Shown in pieces: positions 55,750-64,000 of a stretch of 64,000 nt of DNA. Position 1 is the stretch's first letter. Every line of letters starts with the position of its first letter. Made by a program: the position numbers and the translations under genes. The notes under the pieces were generated by a model. It had not been told where the DNA came from. It searched no databases and saw only the letters and a list, made by a program, of their open reading frames with translations. The DNA is from Adiantum capillus-veneris (taxonomy: Eukaryota; Streptophyta; Polypodiopsida; Polypodiales; Pteridaceae), in the NCBI GenBank assembly GCA_014529385.2, contig CM043969.1, positions 12,482,648-12,546,647 of the forward strand. The letters are read 5' to 3'.

Positions 55750-58206
55750 TTAGCTTAAAGGATCATAATATCTTTTGAATTTACTCCCATTGAGGAATCC
55801 AATGGTTTCAACTCCATCAAGAGTTTCCACACGAAGGGTACCTTGTGGGGTAATTTCACATACTCTATATGGTCCTTTACCAGCATATTTCAACTTTTTC
55901 TTCTCTTTACGTACTCCATACATAAGGACTTTATCACCAACTTTGATGTCCTTGTCCTTCACATGGCGATCAAACCACTTCTTTCTCCTATCCTTTTCCA
56001 CAAGAGCATTTTGCACAGCCAACTGTCTCTCTTCGTCTAGTTTTTCTAAGATAAACAAATGCTCGGTTAAGGGGTTACCATTCCATCCTTCTTGCGAAGC
56101 TACCCTAAGACTAGGAATGACAAACTCCCAAGGCATAACCGCTTCTTGGCCGTATACCATTTTGAATGGCGTACAATTAATAGCCACTTTATAAGCAGTA
56201 CGATAAGCCCATAGAGCAGATGTCAACTTCAAATCCCAATCAGTGCGATGAGCTTCTACCGTCTTGGTTAAAATAGAGATTAGAGTCTTGTTGGTGCTCT
56301 CGGCTTGTCCATTAGCTTGCGGGTAATAAGGTGTAGACTTATGGTGGGATATCATAAAGGTCGTGGTAAGCTCTCTTATTACCTCATTTATAAAATGGGT
56401 ACCATTATCACTAACAATTTCAAAAGGGCAACCAAATCTTGCGATAATGTTCTCAAAAAGAAACTTAGCTGTTGTCCTCGCGTCAGCTTTTTGTGAAGCC
56501 TTAGCTTCAGCCCACTTTGTTACATAGTCCGTAGCAACTAGAATATATCGAGATTGAGTGTTGCGAGCTGCGGGACTAATTGGACCTACAAAGTCTAAGC
56601 CCCATTTTTCAAATGGTTGGGTTACTTTAATAGGATGTAAGGGCATTCTGTCCTTGCGCTGTGTGGTCTTGTAACGTTGGCACTCATCACACCCTTTTGT
56701 AAAAAGTGATGCATCCTTAAATAAAGTTGGCCACCAATAGCCTGATTGCAGCACCTTTCTAGCAGTCACGTCCCCTGAAAAATGTCCTCCTGCTATGCCC
56801 ATATGTGCTTCTTGCAAGATATACAAATATTCATCCTCGCGGGCACAACGCCTAAGAATATCGTCCTTGCCTAATCTATACAGGGTTCCGGCAATCAAAC
56901 AATAGGGTTCACATTCTTTTACTAGCCTTCGAGCGATATCCTTACGAAGTTCCTTGGGTGGAAAACCATTAACTAAAAAGTTAACAATGTTCTCACTCCA
57001 TTCAAGCATAGTCTCAACTATGAATAGGGAAGTATCGGGTAATTCATCATCAACTCCTGTAGGGGCTTCACCATTGGGTATGCGAGACAAATGATCAGCC
57101 ATGACGTGCCTTTTACCGGGTCTCACTACAATCGTGAAATCAAACTCCAGAAGAATTAACAACCATCGTGTGATTCTTCCTGTGGAGCATGGCTTGTTTA
57201 CCAGATACAACAACGCTTGATGATCCACATAAAATACAAACTTGTTTGCCAGAAGGTAGTAGCGAAATTTCTTTACTGCATAAACCATTGCCAAACCTTC
57301 TCGCTCTGTAGTGGTGTAGTTCCTTTCAGCATCGTTCAATTGACAGCTTGCAAAGCTAATGGGATAGTCCAATTTATGTTCTCCTGGTTGAGTGAGAACA
57401 CACCCAATAGCAAAGTTTGATGCATCAATATGCACATGGAAAATGACATCCCAGTTAGGTGTCCTTAAAATCGGAGCACTTGCTAGTGTTTTCTTCAATT
57501 GTTCATAGGCCTGGTCACACTCTTCAGTCCATTTAAATTCAATGAGAAGCTTGTACAAAGGACGTGCTATCTCAGCGAAAAATAAAATAAACCGTCGATA
57601 ATAACCCACGTGTCCCATGAACCTTTGAACTCCCTTGTAATTGGTTGGTGGTGGTAACTCTAGAATCACTTTAATTTTGCTCTCATCGGTTGAGATACCA
57701 TTCTTGGATACTATATGCCCTAAAATAACTCCATGCTTGACCCAAAATTGGCATTTGAACGGGTTCAATGAGATACGATATAACCTACATTTTTCAAACA
57801 CCTTCCGCAAACATGATAGATGTTCTTTCCAAGAAGAGTAAACACAAAGGTCGTCTAAGAAAGCTTCACAAAACTCTCTCAAATATTCTTTAAAAGAAGT
57901 GTTTATTAATCGTTGGAATGTAGCAGGGGCATTTGTTAAGCCAAAAGCCATCACACGAAATGCAAACACTCCAAATTCTGTGATGAAGGCAGTTTTAGCT
58001 TGGTCCTCTAGCGCTATCGTGATTTGGTTGTAGCCTGAGTACCCATCTAGAAAGCTATAAGCTTCCTTGCCTGCAACTCTTTCGAGTACATGTTCGGAAT
58101 ATGGTAGGGGGTAATGGTCTCTTCTAGTAGCTGCATTAACTTTTTTGAGGTCCACGCACACCCTGAGTTTCCCATTCTTTTTTGGCACGATAACTATTGG
58201 CGACAC
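55750..58206 (-). CDS. Pol: RT, RNase H, integrase of the two-protease gypsy element
   Basis: An 818-residue frame. RT opens with SPIVIVPKKNGKLRVCVDLKKVN and has FRVMAFGLTNAPATFQRLI and the catalytic box AFLDDLCVYS near residues 115-125. RNase H spans about 255-370 (FHVHIDASNFAIGCVLTQ, TTTEREGLAMVYAVKKFRYYLL, HVMADHLSRI). The integrase zinc site is at about 470-515 (HMGIAGGHFSGDVT, TKGCDECQRYK), the core follows (KWGLDFVGPISP, EIVSDNGTHFINEVI, NGQAESTNKTL), then the C-terminal module (VGDKVLMYGVRKEKK, KGPYRVCEITPQGTLRVETL). There is no archaeal RNase H and no chromodomain. The overall length and motif set are intact. Confidence 0.85.
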   Translation of the reverse strand: MSPIVIVPKKNGKLRVCVDLKKVNAATRRDHYPLPYSEHVLERVAGKEAYSFLDGYSGYNQITIALEDQAKTAFITEFGVFAFRVMAFGLTNAPATFQRLINTSFKEYLREFCEAFLDDLCVYSSWKEHLSCLRKVFEKCRLYRISLNPFKCQFWVKHGVILGHIVSKNGISTDESKIKVILELPPPTNYKGVQRFMGHVGYYRRFILFFAEIARPLYKLLIEFKWTEECDQAYEQLKKTLASAPILRTPNWDVIFHVHIDASNFAIGCVLTQPGEHKLDYPISFASCQLNDAERNYTTTEREGLAMVYAVKKFRYYLLANKFVFYVDHQALLYLVNKPCSTGRITRWLLILLEFDFTIVVRPGKRHVMADHLSRIPNGEAPTGVDDELPDTSLFIVETMLEWSENIVNFLVNGFPPKELRKDIARRLVKECEPYCLIAGTLYRLGKDDILRRCAREDEYLYILQEAHMGIAGGHFSGDVTARKVLQSGYWWPTLFKDASLFTKGCDECQRYKTTQRKDRMPLHPIKVTQPFEKWGLDFVGPISPAARNTQSRYILVATDYVTKWAEAKASQKADARTTAKFLFENIIARFGCPFEIVSDNGTHFINEVIRELTTTFMISHHKSTPYYPQANGQAESTNKTLISILTKTVEAHRTDWDLKLTSALWAYRTAYKVAINCTPFKMVYGQEAVMPWEFVIPSLRVASQEGWNGNPLTEHLFILEKLDEERQLAVQNALVEKDRRKKWFDRHVKDKDIKVGDKVLMYGVRKEKKKLKYAGKGPYRVCEITPQGTLRVETLDGVETIGFLNGSKFKRYYDPLS

Positions 58207-58254
58207 CCATTCAGAGTGTTCAATAGGATATATGAACCCACATTTGATAAGATT

Positions 58255-60744
58255 TTATAGTTCTTCTTGAATGATCTTTGCGTACTTAGGATTCATCGAG
58301 TAGGGTCTTTGTTGTACGGGCTTCGCAGTGCTAATCATAGGGATTGTATGTTGGACCACAGAAGGCGGAACACCTTTCATATCATGGTATGTCCAAGCGA
58401 ATACGTCCTTGAATTCCTTGATAAGCTCTTTGAGGACCGCCTCTTCAACTTCTGTGAGGTCTTGGGCAATAAAAACAGGTTTTGATTCTTCACCGGGGTC
58501 AGCTAATTCTATTTCTTTAACTATTGCCGGACCATCATAGATTCCATTATTCCCATCGATAGGTATTCTTTGGGCTTTTGTGTACACAACCTTTGCTTCC
58601 CCTGTGGTGTAAGATTTGAAATGTTCTGGTGCAGGATGCAAGTCTGTGGATTCTGGTTGTGCGTTGGTTTGTGCTTCCATTTCTGCTTTCTTGTGTTGTC
58701 GAGCTAACTCTTGGTTTTGACGCCTCCTTGCAGTGCGGCTCAACTTTGGCTTGTCTATGATCTCTAATTGGGCTATGTCATGGGGTCGTGGTCTACACCA
58801 CATAACATTTTGGAGATATTCACCCCAATTGTCTACCAATTTTCGATGAGCATCACATGCTCCTATATAACTGAGCCATTCTGCTGAGTATCTCTTCTTG
58901 TTTATCCTAGCACGTACATTGGCTCGATATCGACGCCTCTTAATGTTTTTCTTTTTCTTATTTGAGACCTGCTTTTGATTTGCATTTAGATCTGGCTCAC
59001 TAAAGGAGTCCTCGTTGGTGTCCTCTTCACTCTCGGAGGAGCTATCATCGGTTGATGTGCTCGGTCCTTCCGAATGTTTTGACTCTGAACTTGCTCCACT
59101 CTCTAATTCATGAGATTCAGAATCCGTTTCACGCTGGGAGTCAGTGTCCAAGTCGTGTTGGTCAAAGTCTTCTATTGAGCTATCGGTGTCACTGTCAGAT
59201 TGGTCCACAATTGCCTTGCCCTTAGAAGATGCATGTATGGCACTTATCATGTTCAGAGGTGCAATTTGTGGTACCTCTTCCCCCTCTGGTGTGACCCAAA
59301 TGGTTCCTCTATTTCCCCAGGTATCTATGGTTCCAGCTAGGTGTACCCAATCCACATTGTCCGACTCAGTCATCCCAGGTAGGATATCCATATAAGGAGA
59401 ATCTTGGCCAATGTCTGTATCCTTCTTACAAGTGTAACAATATTGTAGTGGGGCCGAGTGAATTGTGGTGTCAGAGCGATGATCAATAATGGTTTTACTC
59501 CCTAAGGGGTGTACCTTACCAGTCACCAAATCCACTCTAAGGACAGAGTCTTGGAATTGCAAATAGACATGATTTTTAGACCAATCGTGAACCATTTGTG
59601 CTTCCCTCATGAATGGTCGTCCTAAAATCATTTCATATGACATAAGGTGTTTAGAGAAATCCATTACAATGAACGTATGTCGTACCTTGTGTCCTAGAAC
59701 TGTGATCTTAAGATCCTTGAGCATCCCCATAGGTTTGGCTATGGTACCATTTGCCATCTTTACTACAATGTTAGTAACACTGAGGCGGGGTTTTCCCATG
59801 GATTCCCAACAATCTTTTGTAACGATGCTAACTCCAGCACCACCATCAAGAATTCCCTTTATAGTTAATCCCTTGGTAGTGATGGGTAGGGTCGCATTAG
59901 ACTCGTCGCCTTCAAAATACTGCCCTAATTCGTTAATGGGTACCTCGATCACAGACTCGTGTCCATCTAAGTCAAGTGATTGCACATGATTTTCCTCATC
60001 AATCATAATCGAGTCAGGCCTATTTGGTTGCGCAAACTGCGGTAATCCCGTTCGTAGCTCTCCGTTAAGGAATGCTCGAAGTGCAAGGAATAACTCAGGA
60101 TCTCCATACAACTTTGCTATGATCGTGGTTCGGACCTCAGAAGACATGAAGTCCACTAGTTTGGCAACATTCATTGGCGTTTTGCAGGGTGTAGGTCCTT
60201 GACTAGGAACTGGTGAGGATGGAATCTCATATTCCTCAATGGGATCAGGTATTCCTTCGTTAAACATCCTTTCCAACAAGAAGGGTGTATGCTCACTTTC
60301 TGATGTCCCGTCCTCACTCCCTTCTTGGATGATACTAGATATGGCTAACGGTCTATGGTTCATGTGGGGTGGATGAACTTGCGTGGGAAACACTGTGTCA
60401 TGAATTTTGACCTGCATGGGTTCTTGTTCTAGTTTCCTTTGAGTCTCCTCCACTAAACCTCTTAGATGTTTCACCTGCTTAATCTCGTCTACTGGGTTTG
60501 GATACGTCCCAATCTTCTTTTTACGATTCTTCCCTTTTTGCCCCTGCGGTTTATCTTGGGGGTCTTGGATTGGATTTGGAAACACTTGTGGTGTTTTCAG
60601 AGGCTCTTTATGGTTTTCTCTTATTCGGTTTTCATTTGGTTCCATGTTACGGTTTTCTTTGTCGGTCTTTCCCTTTGTGGTATTGGTTCTAGTCTCCATT
60701 GTCTCGACTGAATCTGAATCATCCTCGAGGTCATTCATATACAC
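58255..60744 (-). CDS. Linker, first protease and RT start of the two-protease gypsy element
   Basis: An 829-residue frame. The N-terminal third is a charged, low-complexity linker. A retropepsin-like domain follows at about residues 280-400, with KGILDGGAGVSIVTKD and later YEMILGRPFMREAQMVHDW. A long acidic Ser/Asp/Glu stretch (about 515-590) comes next, then a basic segment (KKKKNIKRRRYRANVRARIN), and the C-terminus enters RT (FKDVFAWTYHDMKGVPPSVV, QHTIPMISTAKPVQQRPYSM). The acidic-then-basic linker between protease and RT is long for the family. The protease matches that of family G copy 2. Confidence 0.8.
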   Translation of the reverse strand: MYMNDLEDDSDSVETMETRTNTTKGKTDKENRNMEPNENRIRENHKEPLKTPQVFPNPIQDPQDKPQGQKGKNRKKKIGTYPNPVDEIKQVKHLRGLVEETQRKLEQEPMQVKIHDTVFPTQVHPPHMNHRPLAISSIIQEGSEDGTSESEHTPFLLERMFNEGIPDPIEEYEIPSSPVPSQGPTPCKTPMNVAKLVDFMSSEVRTTIIAKLYGDPELFLALRAFLNGELRTGLPQFAQPNRPDSIMIDEENHVQSLDLDGHESVIEVPINELGQYFEGDESNATLPITTKGLTIKGILDGGAGVSIVTKDCWESMGKPRLSVTNIVVKMANGTIAKPMGMLKDLKITVLGHKVRHTFIVMDFSKHLMSYEMILGRPFMREAQMVHDWSKNHVYLQFQDSVLRVDLVTGKVHPLGSKTIIDHRSDTTIHSAPLQYCYTCKKDTDIGQDSPYMDILPGMTESDNVDWVHLAGTIDTWGNRGTIWVTPEGEEVPQIAPLNMISAIHASSKGKAIVDQSDSDTDSSIEDFDQHDLDTDSQRETDSESHELESGASSESKHSEGPSTSTDDSSSESEEDTNEDSFSEPDLNANQKQVSNKKKKNIKRRRYRANVRARINKKRYSAEWLSYIGACDAHRKLVDNWGEYLQNVMWCRPRPHDIAQLEIIDKPKLSRTARRRQNQELARQHKKAEMEAQTNAQPESTDLHPAPEHFKSYTTGEAKVVYTKAQRIPIDGNNGIYDGPAIVKEIELADPGEESKPVFIAQDLTEVEEAVLKELIKEFKDVFAWTYHDMKGVPPSVVQHTIPMISTAKPVQQRPYSMNPKYAKIIQEEL

Positions 60745-60825
60745 GGGGTCATCTCCTGTTCCTATGTTTGTTTTGGAACTTGGCTTTGAATTTTCCGTAT
60801 TCTGCGACTTCTTCCTTCGTGTCTT

Positions 60826-63735
60826 CTATTTCTTTGCTTGGATAACTGATGCGGTATCTCTCTCTTCGAGGATATGGCTTGGCCCTTGAAGCATGGACCG
60901 TGTAATCGCATAAGCGGGTGCGACGGGTGGTATTGGCGATGTCACACTAGCAATTTCGACCAAATTCAGGGGTGTGATTTTAGGCGCATTTGGGTTATAG
61001 GGGCATTGGGCAATCAAGTGATCTATGCCACAACGATTACATGTGAGTATTGGCATTGCAGACGTGCTCCCTTGATTCACTTGCATCTGTGCAGCATTCT
61101 TTTGCAGCCTAATAGGGCACTCCGCTGCTCGATGTGGTCCACCACACTCGTAGCATTGAAGAGGTGGCCTCCTAGCCTGGGTGTTGATATTTTGACCTCT
61201 GGATGCGAGAGCAGCAGCTTGATAAACCGGCTTGACTTGTCCCCAACAATCTTCCATGTAGTATATAGGACATTCTTCCAATGTATCAAGTCCGTAGGCA
61301 ATACTAGTGTCTATTTCCTCCTCACAGCCATCTGCATAAGCATTTGATGGCTCGCAACCCACTTGGTTCATAGGGGCGACTCTTGGATGCGGGGGCTGCG
61401 GTCCTAGCACAGGAGGTGGTAGCGGTGTAGCTTGTACAACATTTTGAGATCTAGGGACCATGTGTTGCGGTAGTTGCTCAATAGGTGGAGTAGGCATCAA
61501 TACTGGAGGTCGAGGCGCATCTGTCCAGGCTACAGGTGGTCTATTTGCCATCATACGTTTGATCATTAAACAATCCTTAGCTTGGTGACCATACCTACCA
61601 CATGCGTTGCAAGTTCCATTAAATTTTACTCTAAACGTAGGGCACTCACTAGTGCTATGTGGACCTAAGCAAATGGAACACCATTGTTGCTCCCTTCTTG
61701 GATACATGTGACTATTTTGAGGGGGTCGATTATCCTCAAGAGACTCTTGGATTTCCTTGGTGAGGTCTGTCAAGAATGTCTCAAATACCTTTGGCTCATT
61801 AGCAATGGGCTTTGCAGTCATGGGTTCATACTCAATGGCTTGTGAGCTAGTGGATCTCGTGTCAGTAGACACCCTCATGCCTGCTATCATCAAGTTGTCC
61901 TCTAGTTGGATTGCATTGGCAGTGACATCTTCCCAGGTTGTGATACCTCTAATCACTAGTCCATTATAGATTCCTTCATTCCTCAACCCTCGAATGAATC
62001 GATCAAGTAGTTGGTTATTGTTGAAGCGCTCATTTACAGGGCAACGAGAGTTTAAGTGCTTTAGACGACTAATGAAGTCCCTTACTGACTCTCCTTCCTT
62101 ACGTTCGGCCTTCTGTAGCTGAGATGCTACACCCCAAAGCACACCTTCTCGTATGTACTCCTTTAGAAACAACCTTCGAAGGGTAGGGTAGATTGTTTTC
62201 TCATCCACCCTTAGGGTCCTATACCAATCTCCAGCCTTCCCACTTAATGTCAAGCTTAAGGCATTGCACTTATGTAGTTCGTTGCGTTCCCCTAAGGAAT
62301 CACATACTTGTTCAAACACTTCAATGTGTTTTCTAGCATCTTCGTCCCCATTGAATTTTTGCGTGAGTTTGGCAATTTGTACTGCCTTACTTCTAGGCTC
62401 TCTATCAGATGCATGACGCATATTTTCCGCGATAGATCGACCTATGGTTTGAGCAAACGCTGCCAAGTCACCTATGTGAGGAGGTAGGGCCGGTGGAGGT
62501 ACTCTTGGAATCATATGTGGGAGAGGAACGGGTACCGGTCTTGGCATATGTGTGGATGATGCAGGATATGGAACATAACCGGGCATAGGTCCACTCGGAT
62601 AAGGGCTAGGGAGCGGCACTCGAGGAGCATAAGCAAGTGGTACAATTGGAGGTGTGGGGGCCATGTGTGCATAAGGGGCTAGAGGCACATACGGTCGAGG
62701 CCCCATATTAGGTACTACGACACTAGGTAGTGGCACTGCGCTAACCGTAGATGTCATCGGTACATTCTCTGTCAGGCTTATCCCTGGAGTGAGCACTGTG
62801 TTTTCCTTAATAGAGGGTTGAGCCAAGTTAGGGAAGCTAAAGTTTTCGCTCGGAGGCTCAGATTGCATAGAGACCCCAGGTGAAATGACATAAGATGGGT
62901 CCATGGGGCTCATTAGAGGAGTCTCCATTTGTGATAGAGTAGGCTGTTGAGCCTTGCTCGTATCGAGAAATCTCATGGGGCCAGTTGAGAGTATATTTAC
63001 CCCTCGGTTTTGCCTTTCTGATTGAATAATGCCATGGATAACATTACATATCATTTTCTGTTGATCTTCGATGCTCGTGGCACTAGAGGTGGATTGTACA
63101 ATCTCTATCCATCCTACATGGTAGGCGTGGCCAGAGTGTAGATCCGTCAACACCTCAGTGTGGAGGTCGTATGTCCAATGATCATTAATGAACAATCCTT
63201 CTAGAGTCGACGTGTTAACGGTTTCTTGTGAGGTAGAAGCAATGTTGCTCCCCGTGGTTTTACTTGTCAGCAACGGTACTCTAGAGGGAACTTCTGAAGG
63301 AGGCAGCTCAACAGGGCCTTCTTGGTAAGAAGTTGGTAGGATATCCACATGGACACTCTTTGGGGGTGTGGGGTCCACGTGCGATGTGAAAGGAGAGTCC
63401 ACTTCCCCACCCCCTTCGTGTGCTTCATTTGCATCAGGTTCCGAGCAAGTAGCTCTACCTAATGTTTCCATGAAACGGCTAAACATACTAGTACTAGGCT
63501 GGGGAGCTTCGGGAGGTGCATGGCCTTCTCTCTCAGTGTTTTGGGTAGGGTATGCTTCCATGATTTCTGAGTCAGAGGAGGAATCACTAGCGGCTATTTT
63601 AGGGTCTTGGGTGGTGCTACCTTGTGTCCCCGCTGAGGGTCTAGATCCTATCGTGGATGGGTAATGGGTGTCCGTATGAACAGAGGCACTCTCAATATGC
63701 TCGTGTTCTAGCACCCGCCCAGAGCGTAAGTGCAA
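60826..63735 (-). CDS. gag: Gag polyprotein of the two-protease gypsy element
   Basis: A 969-residue frame starting MHLRSGRVLEHEH, an N-terminus common in plant gypsy gag. A Ser/Thr/Glu-rich segment is followed by a proline-rich stretch (about 330-420, with YPSGPMPGYVPYPASSTHMP). The capsid-type retrotransposon gag domain is at about 450-600 (KFNGDEDARKHIEVFEQVC, LTLSGKAGDWYRTL, VRDFISRLKHLNSRCP, RFIRGLRNEGIYNGL). Several zinc-knuckle-type motifs follow: CSICLGPHSTSEC, CNACGRYGHQAKDC, CYECGGPHRAAEC and CNRCGIDHLIAQC. The second is a standard CX2CX4HX4C knuckle; the others have shorter spacing. Length is large for gag. It would form the cytoplasmic particle and bind the RNA. Confidence 0.85.
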   Translation of the reverse strand: MHLRSGRVLEHEHIESASVHTDTHYPSTIGSRPSAGTQGSTTQDPKIAASDSSSDSEIMEAYPTQNTEREGHAPPEAPQPSTSMFSRFMETLGRATCSEPDANEAHEGGGEVDSPFTSHVDPTPPKSVHVDILPTSYQEGPVELPPSEVPSRVPLLTSKTTGSNIASTSQETVNTSTLEGLFINDHWTYDLHTEVLTDLHSGHAYHVGWIEIVQSTSSATSIEDQQKMICNVIHGIIQSERQNRGVNILSTGPMRFLDTSKAQQPTLSQMETPLMSPMDPSYVISPGVSMQSEPPSENFSFPNLAQPSIKENTVLTPGISLTENVPMTSTVSAVPLPSVVVPNMGPRPYVPLAPYAHMAPTPPIVPLAYAPRVPLPSPYPSGPMPGYVPYPASSTHMPRPVPVPLPHMIPRVPPPALPPHIGDLAAFAQTIGRSIAENMRHASDREPRSKAVQIAKLTQKFNGDEDARKHIEVFEQVCDSLGERNELHKCNALSLTLSGKAGDWYRTLRVDEKTIYPTLRRLFLKEYIREGVLWGVASQLQKAERKEGESVRDFISRLKHLNSRCPVNERFNNNQLLDRFIRGLRNEGIYNGLVIRGITTWEDVTANAIQLEDNLMIAGMRVSTDTRSTSSQAIEYEPMTAKPIANEPKVFETFLTDLTKEIQESLEDNRPPQNSHMYPRREQQWCSICLGPHSTSECPTFRVKFNGTCNACGRYGHQAKDCLMIKRMMANRPPVAWTDAPRPPVLMPTPPIEQLPQHMVPRSQNVVQATPLPPPVLGPQPPHPRVAPMNQVGCEPSNAYADGCEEEIDTSIAYGLDTLEECPIYYMEDCWGQVKPVYQAAALASRGQNINTQARRPPLQCYECGGPHRAAECPIRLQKNAAQMQVNQGSTSAMPILTCNRCGIDHLIAQCPYNPNAPKITPLNLVEIASVTSPIPPVAPAYAITRSMLQGPSHILEERDTASVIQAKK

Positions 63736-64000
63736 GTCTAGGAGGCCTTGTGACTAGTTTTTAGCGTGTTTTTTGTTTGTTTTTTTGCTAGATTTTTTAG
63801 AGTGTGTCGTGGAATGGGCCGTGTGATAGCTCGAAACGAGCGTATCGGTCAGAGGGTCGTGCCGTGCTTTACAGCCCTCCGTTTGGTCACTCTATGCCCT
63901 CGGAATCCCTAAAACTGTCAATTTCCAGTAGGGAACTAGGCCCAAACTAGAAAGTCTAAGGGTGCAAGTGGGAAGAGAAAAGAGGAGAGTGGAGGACTTG
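63736..64000 (-). other. Leader of the two-protease gypsy element
   Basis: Noncoding sequence upstream of gag, running to the window edge. No primer site or LTR end is visible, so the 5' LTR must lie beyond the window. Confidence 0.5.

Larger units (their letters stand above)
51780..64000 (-). mobile_element. Long Ty3/gypsy element with two protease domains, nearly whole
   Basis: It reads leftward from beyond the window. Parts in order: leader (63736-64000), gag (60826-63735), linker, first protease and RT start (58255-60744), RT, RNase H and integrase (55750-58206), second retropepsin-like domain (55036-55602), W-x-P-K frame (54388-55002), an acidic frame (53683-54114), a long noncoding 3' region, polypurine tract (52337-52350), and 3' LTR (about 51780-52336). 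It looks nearly whole, with perhaps two or three breaks, and is the least decayed element here. The 5' LTR lies outside the window, so LTR age cannot be read. It is related to family G (23880-41940) but clearly distinct. Confidence 0.85.

Noticed and set aside
55775-56194. 139-residue plus-strand frame
   Set aside because: It is the antisense of the integrase coding region.

Overview
The window looks like nuclear DNA of a land plant with a large, transposon-filled genome. The evidence is the density of nested Ty3/gypsy and Ty1/copia elements, initiator-Met-type primer sites, a Tat-type double RNase H, and small noncoding LTR elements. A fern, lycophyte or gymnosperm would fit, but the sequence does not settle this. 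I see no host gene, tRNA, rRNA or CRISPR array. Almost every base can be assigned to a fossil retroelement, its LTRs or simple repeats.

Layout. 1-4150 (+): 3' part of a Tat-lineage Ty3/gypsy element with a pol frame open to the window edge. 4190-11372 (-): decayed gypsy element of an unusual type that resembles fungal polyproteins, with a ~2 kb LTR, inserted into a chromovirus fossil (11373-13630, -). 13630-19585 (+): 3' part of a non-autonomous LTR element with a coiled-coil protein, nested in a copia element whose 3' end is 19586-20823. 21802-23370: small noncoding LTR (TRIM-like) element. 23880-31950 (+) and 33236-41940 (-): two diverged gypsy elements of one family lying tail to tail, with an extra tail fragment between them. 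41945-44295 (-): 5' part of the same non-autonomous element, with 44296-47851 (-) the 5' part of the same copia. 48480-51780 (-): second gypsy fossil of the fungal-like type. 51780 to the window end (-): a long, nearly whole gypsy element with gag, two retropepsin-like domains, RT, RNase H, integrase and 3' accessory frames.

Three observations stand out. (1) The target-site duplications of the copia (CTTGG) and of the element nested in it (AAGAT) are each split between 19.6-20.8 kb and 44.3-47.9 kb, in opposite orientation. The simplest reading is one inversion of about 28 kb, younger than both insertions. (2) Two gypsy elements carry a second retropepsin-like domain downstream of the integrase, followed by a W-x-P-K repeat tail. 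(3) The non-autonomous element has a leader with at least seven copies of a ~26-bp CpG-rich palindrome and encodes a charged, proline-rich coiled-coil protein in place of recognisable pol functions.

Relative ages by eye: the copia LTR pair differs more (about 12% in a sampled stretch) than the LTR pair of the element nested in it (about 6%), which agrees with the nesting order.
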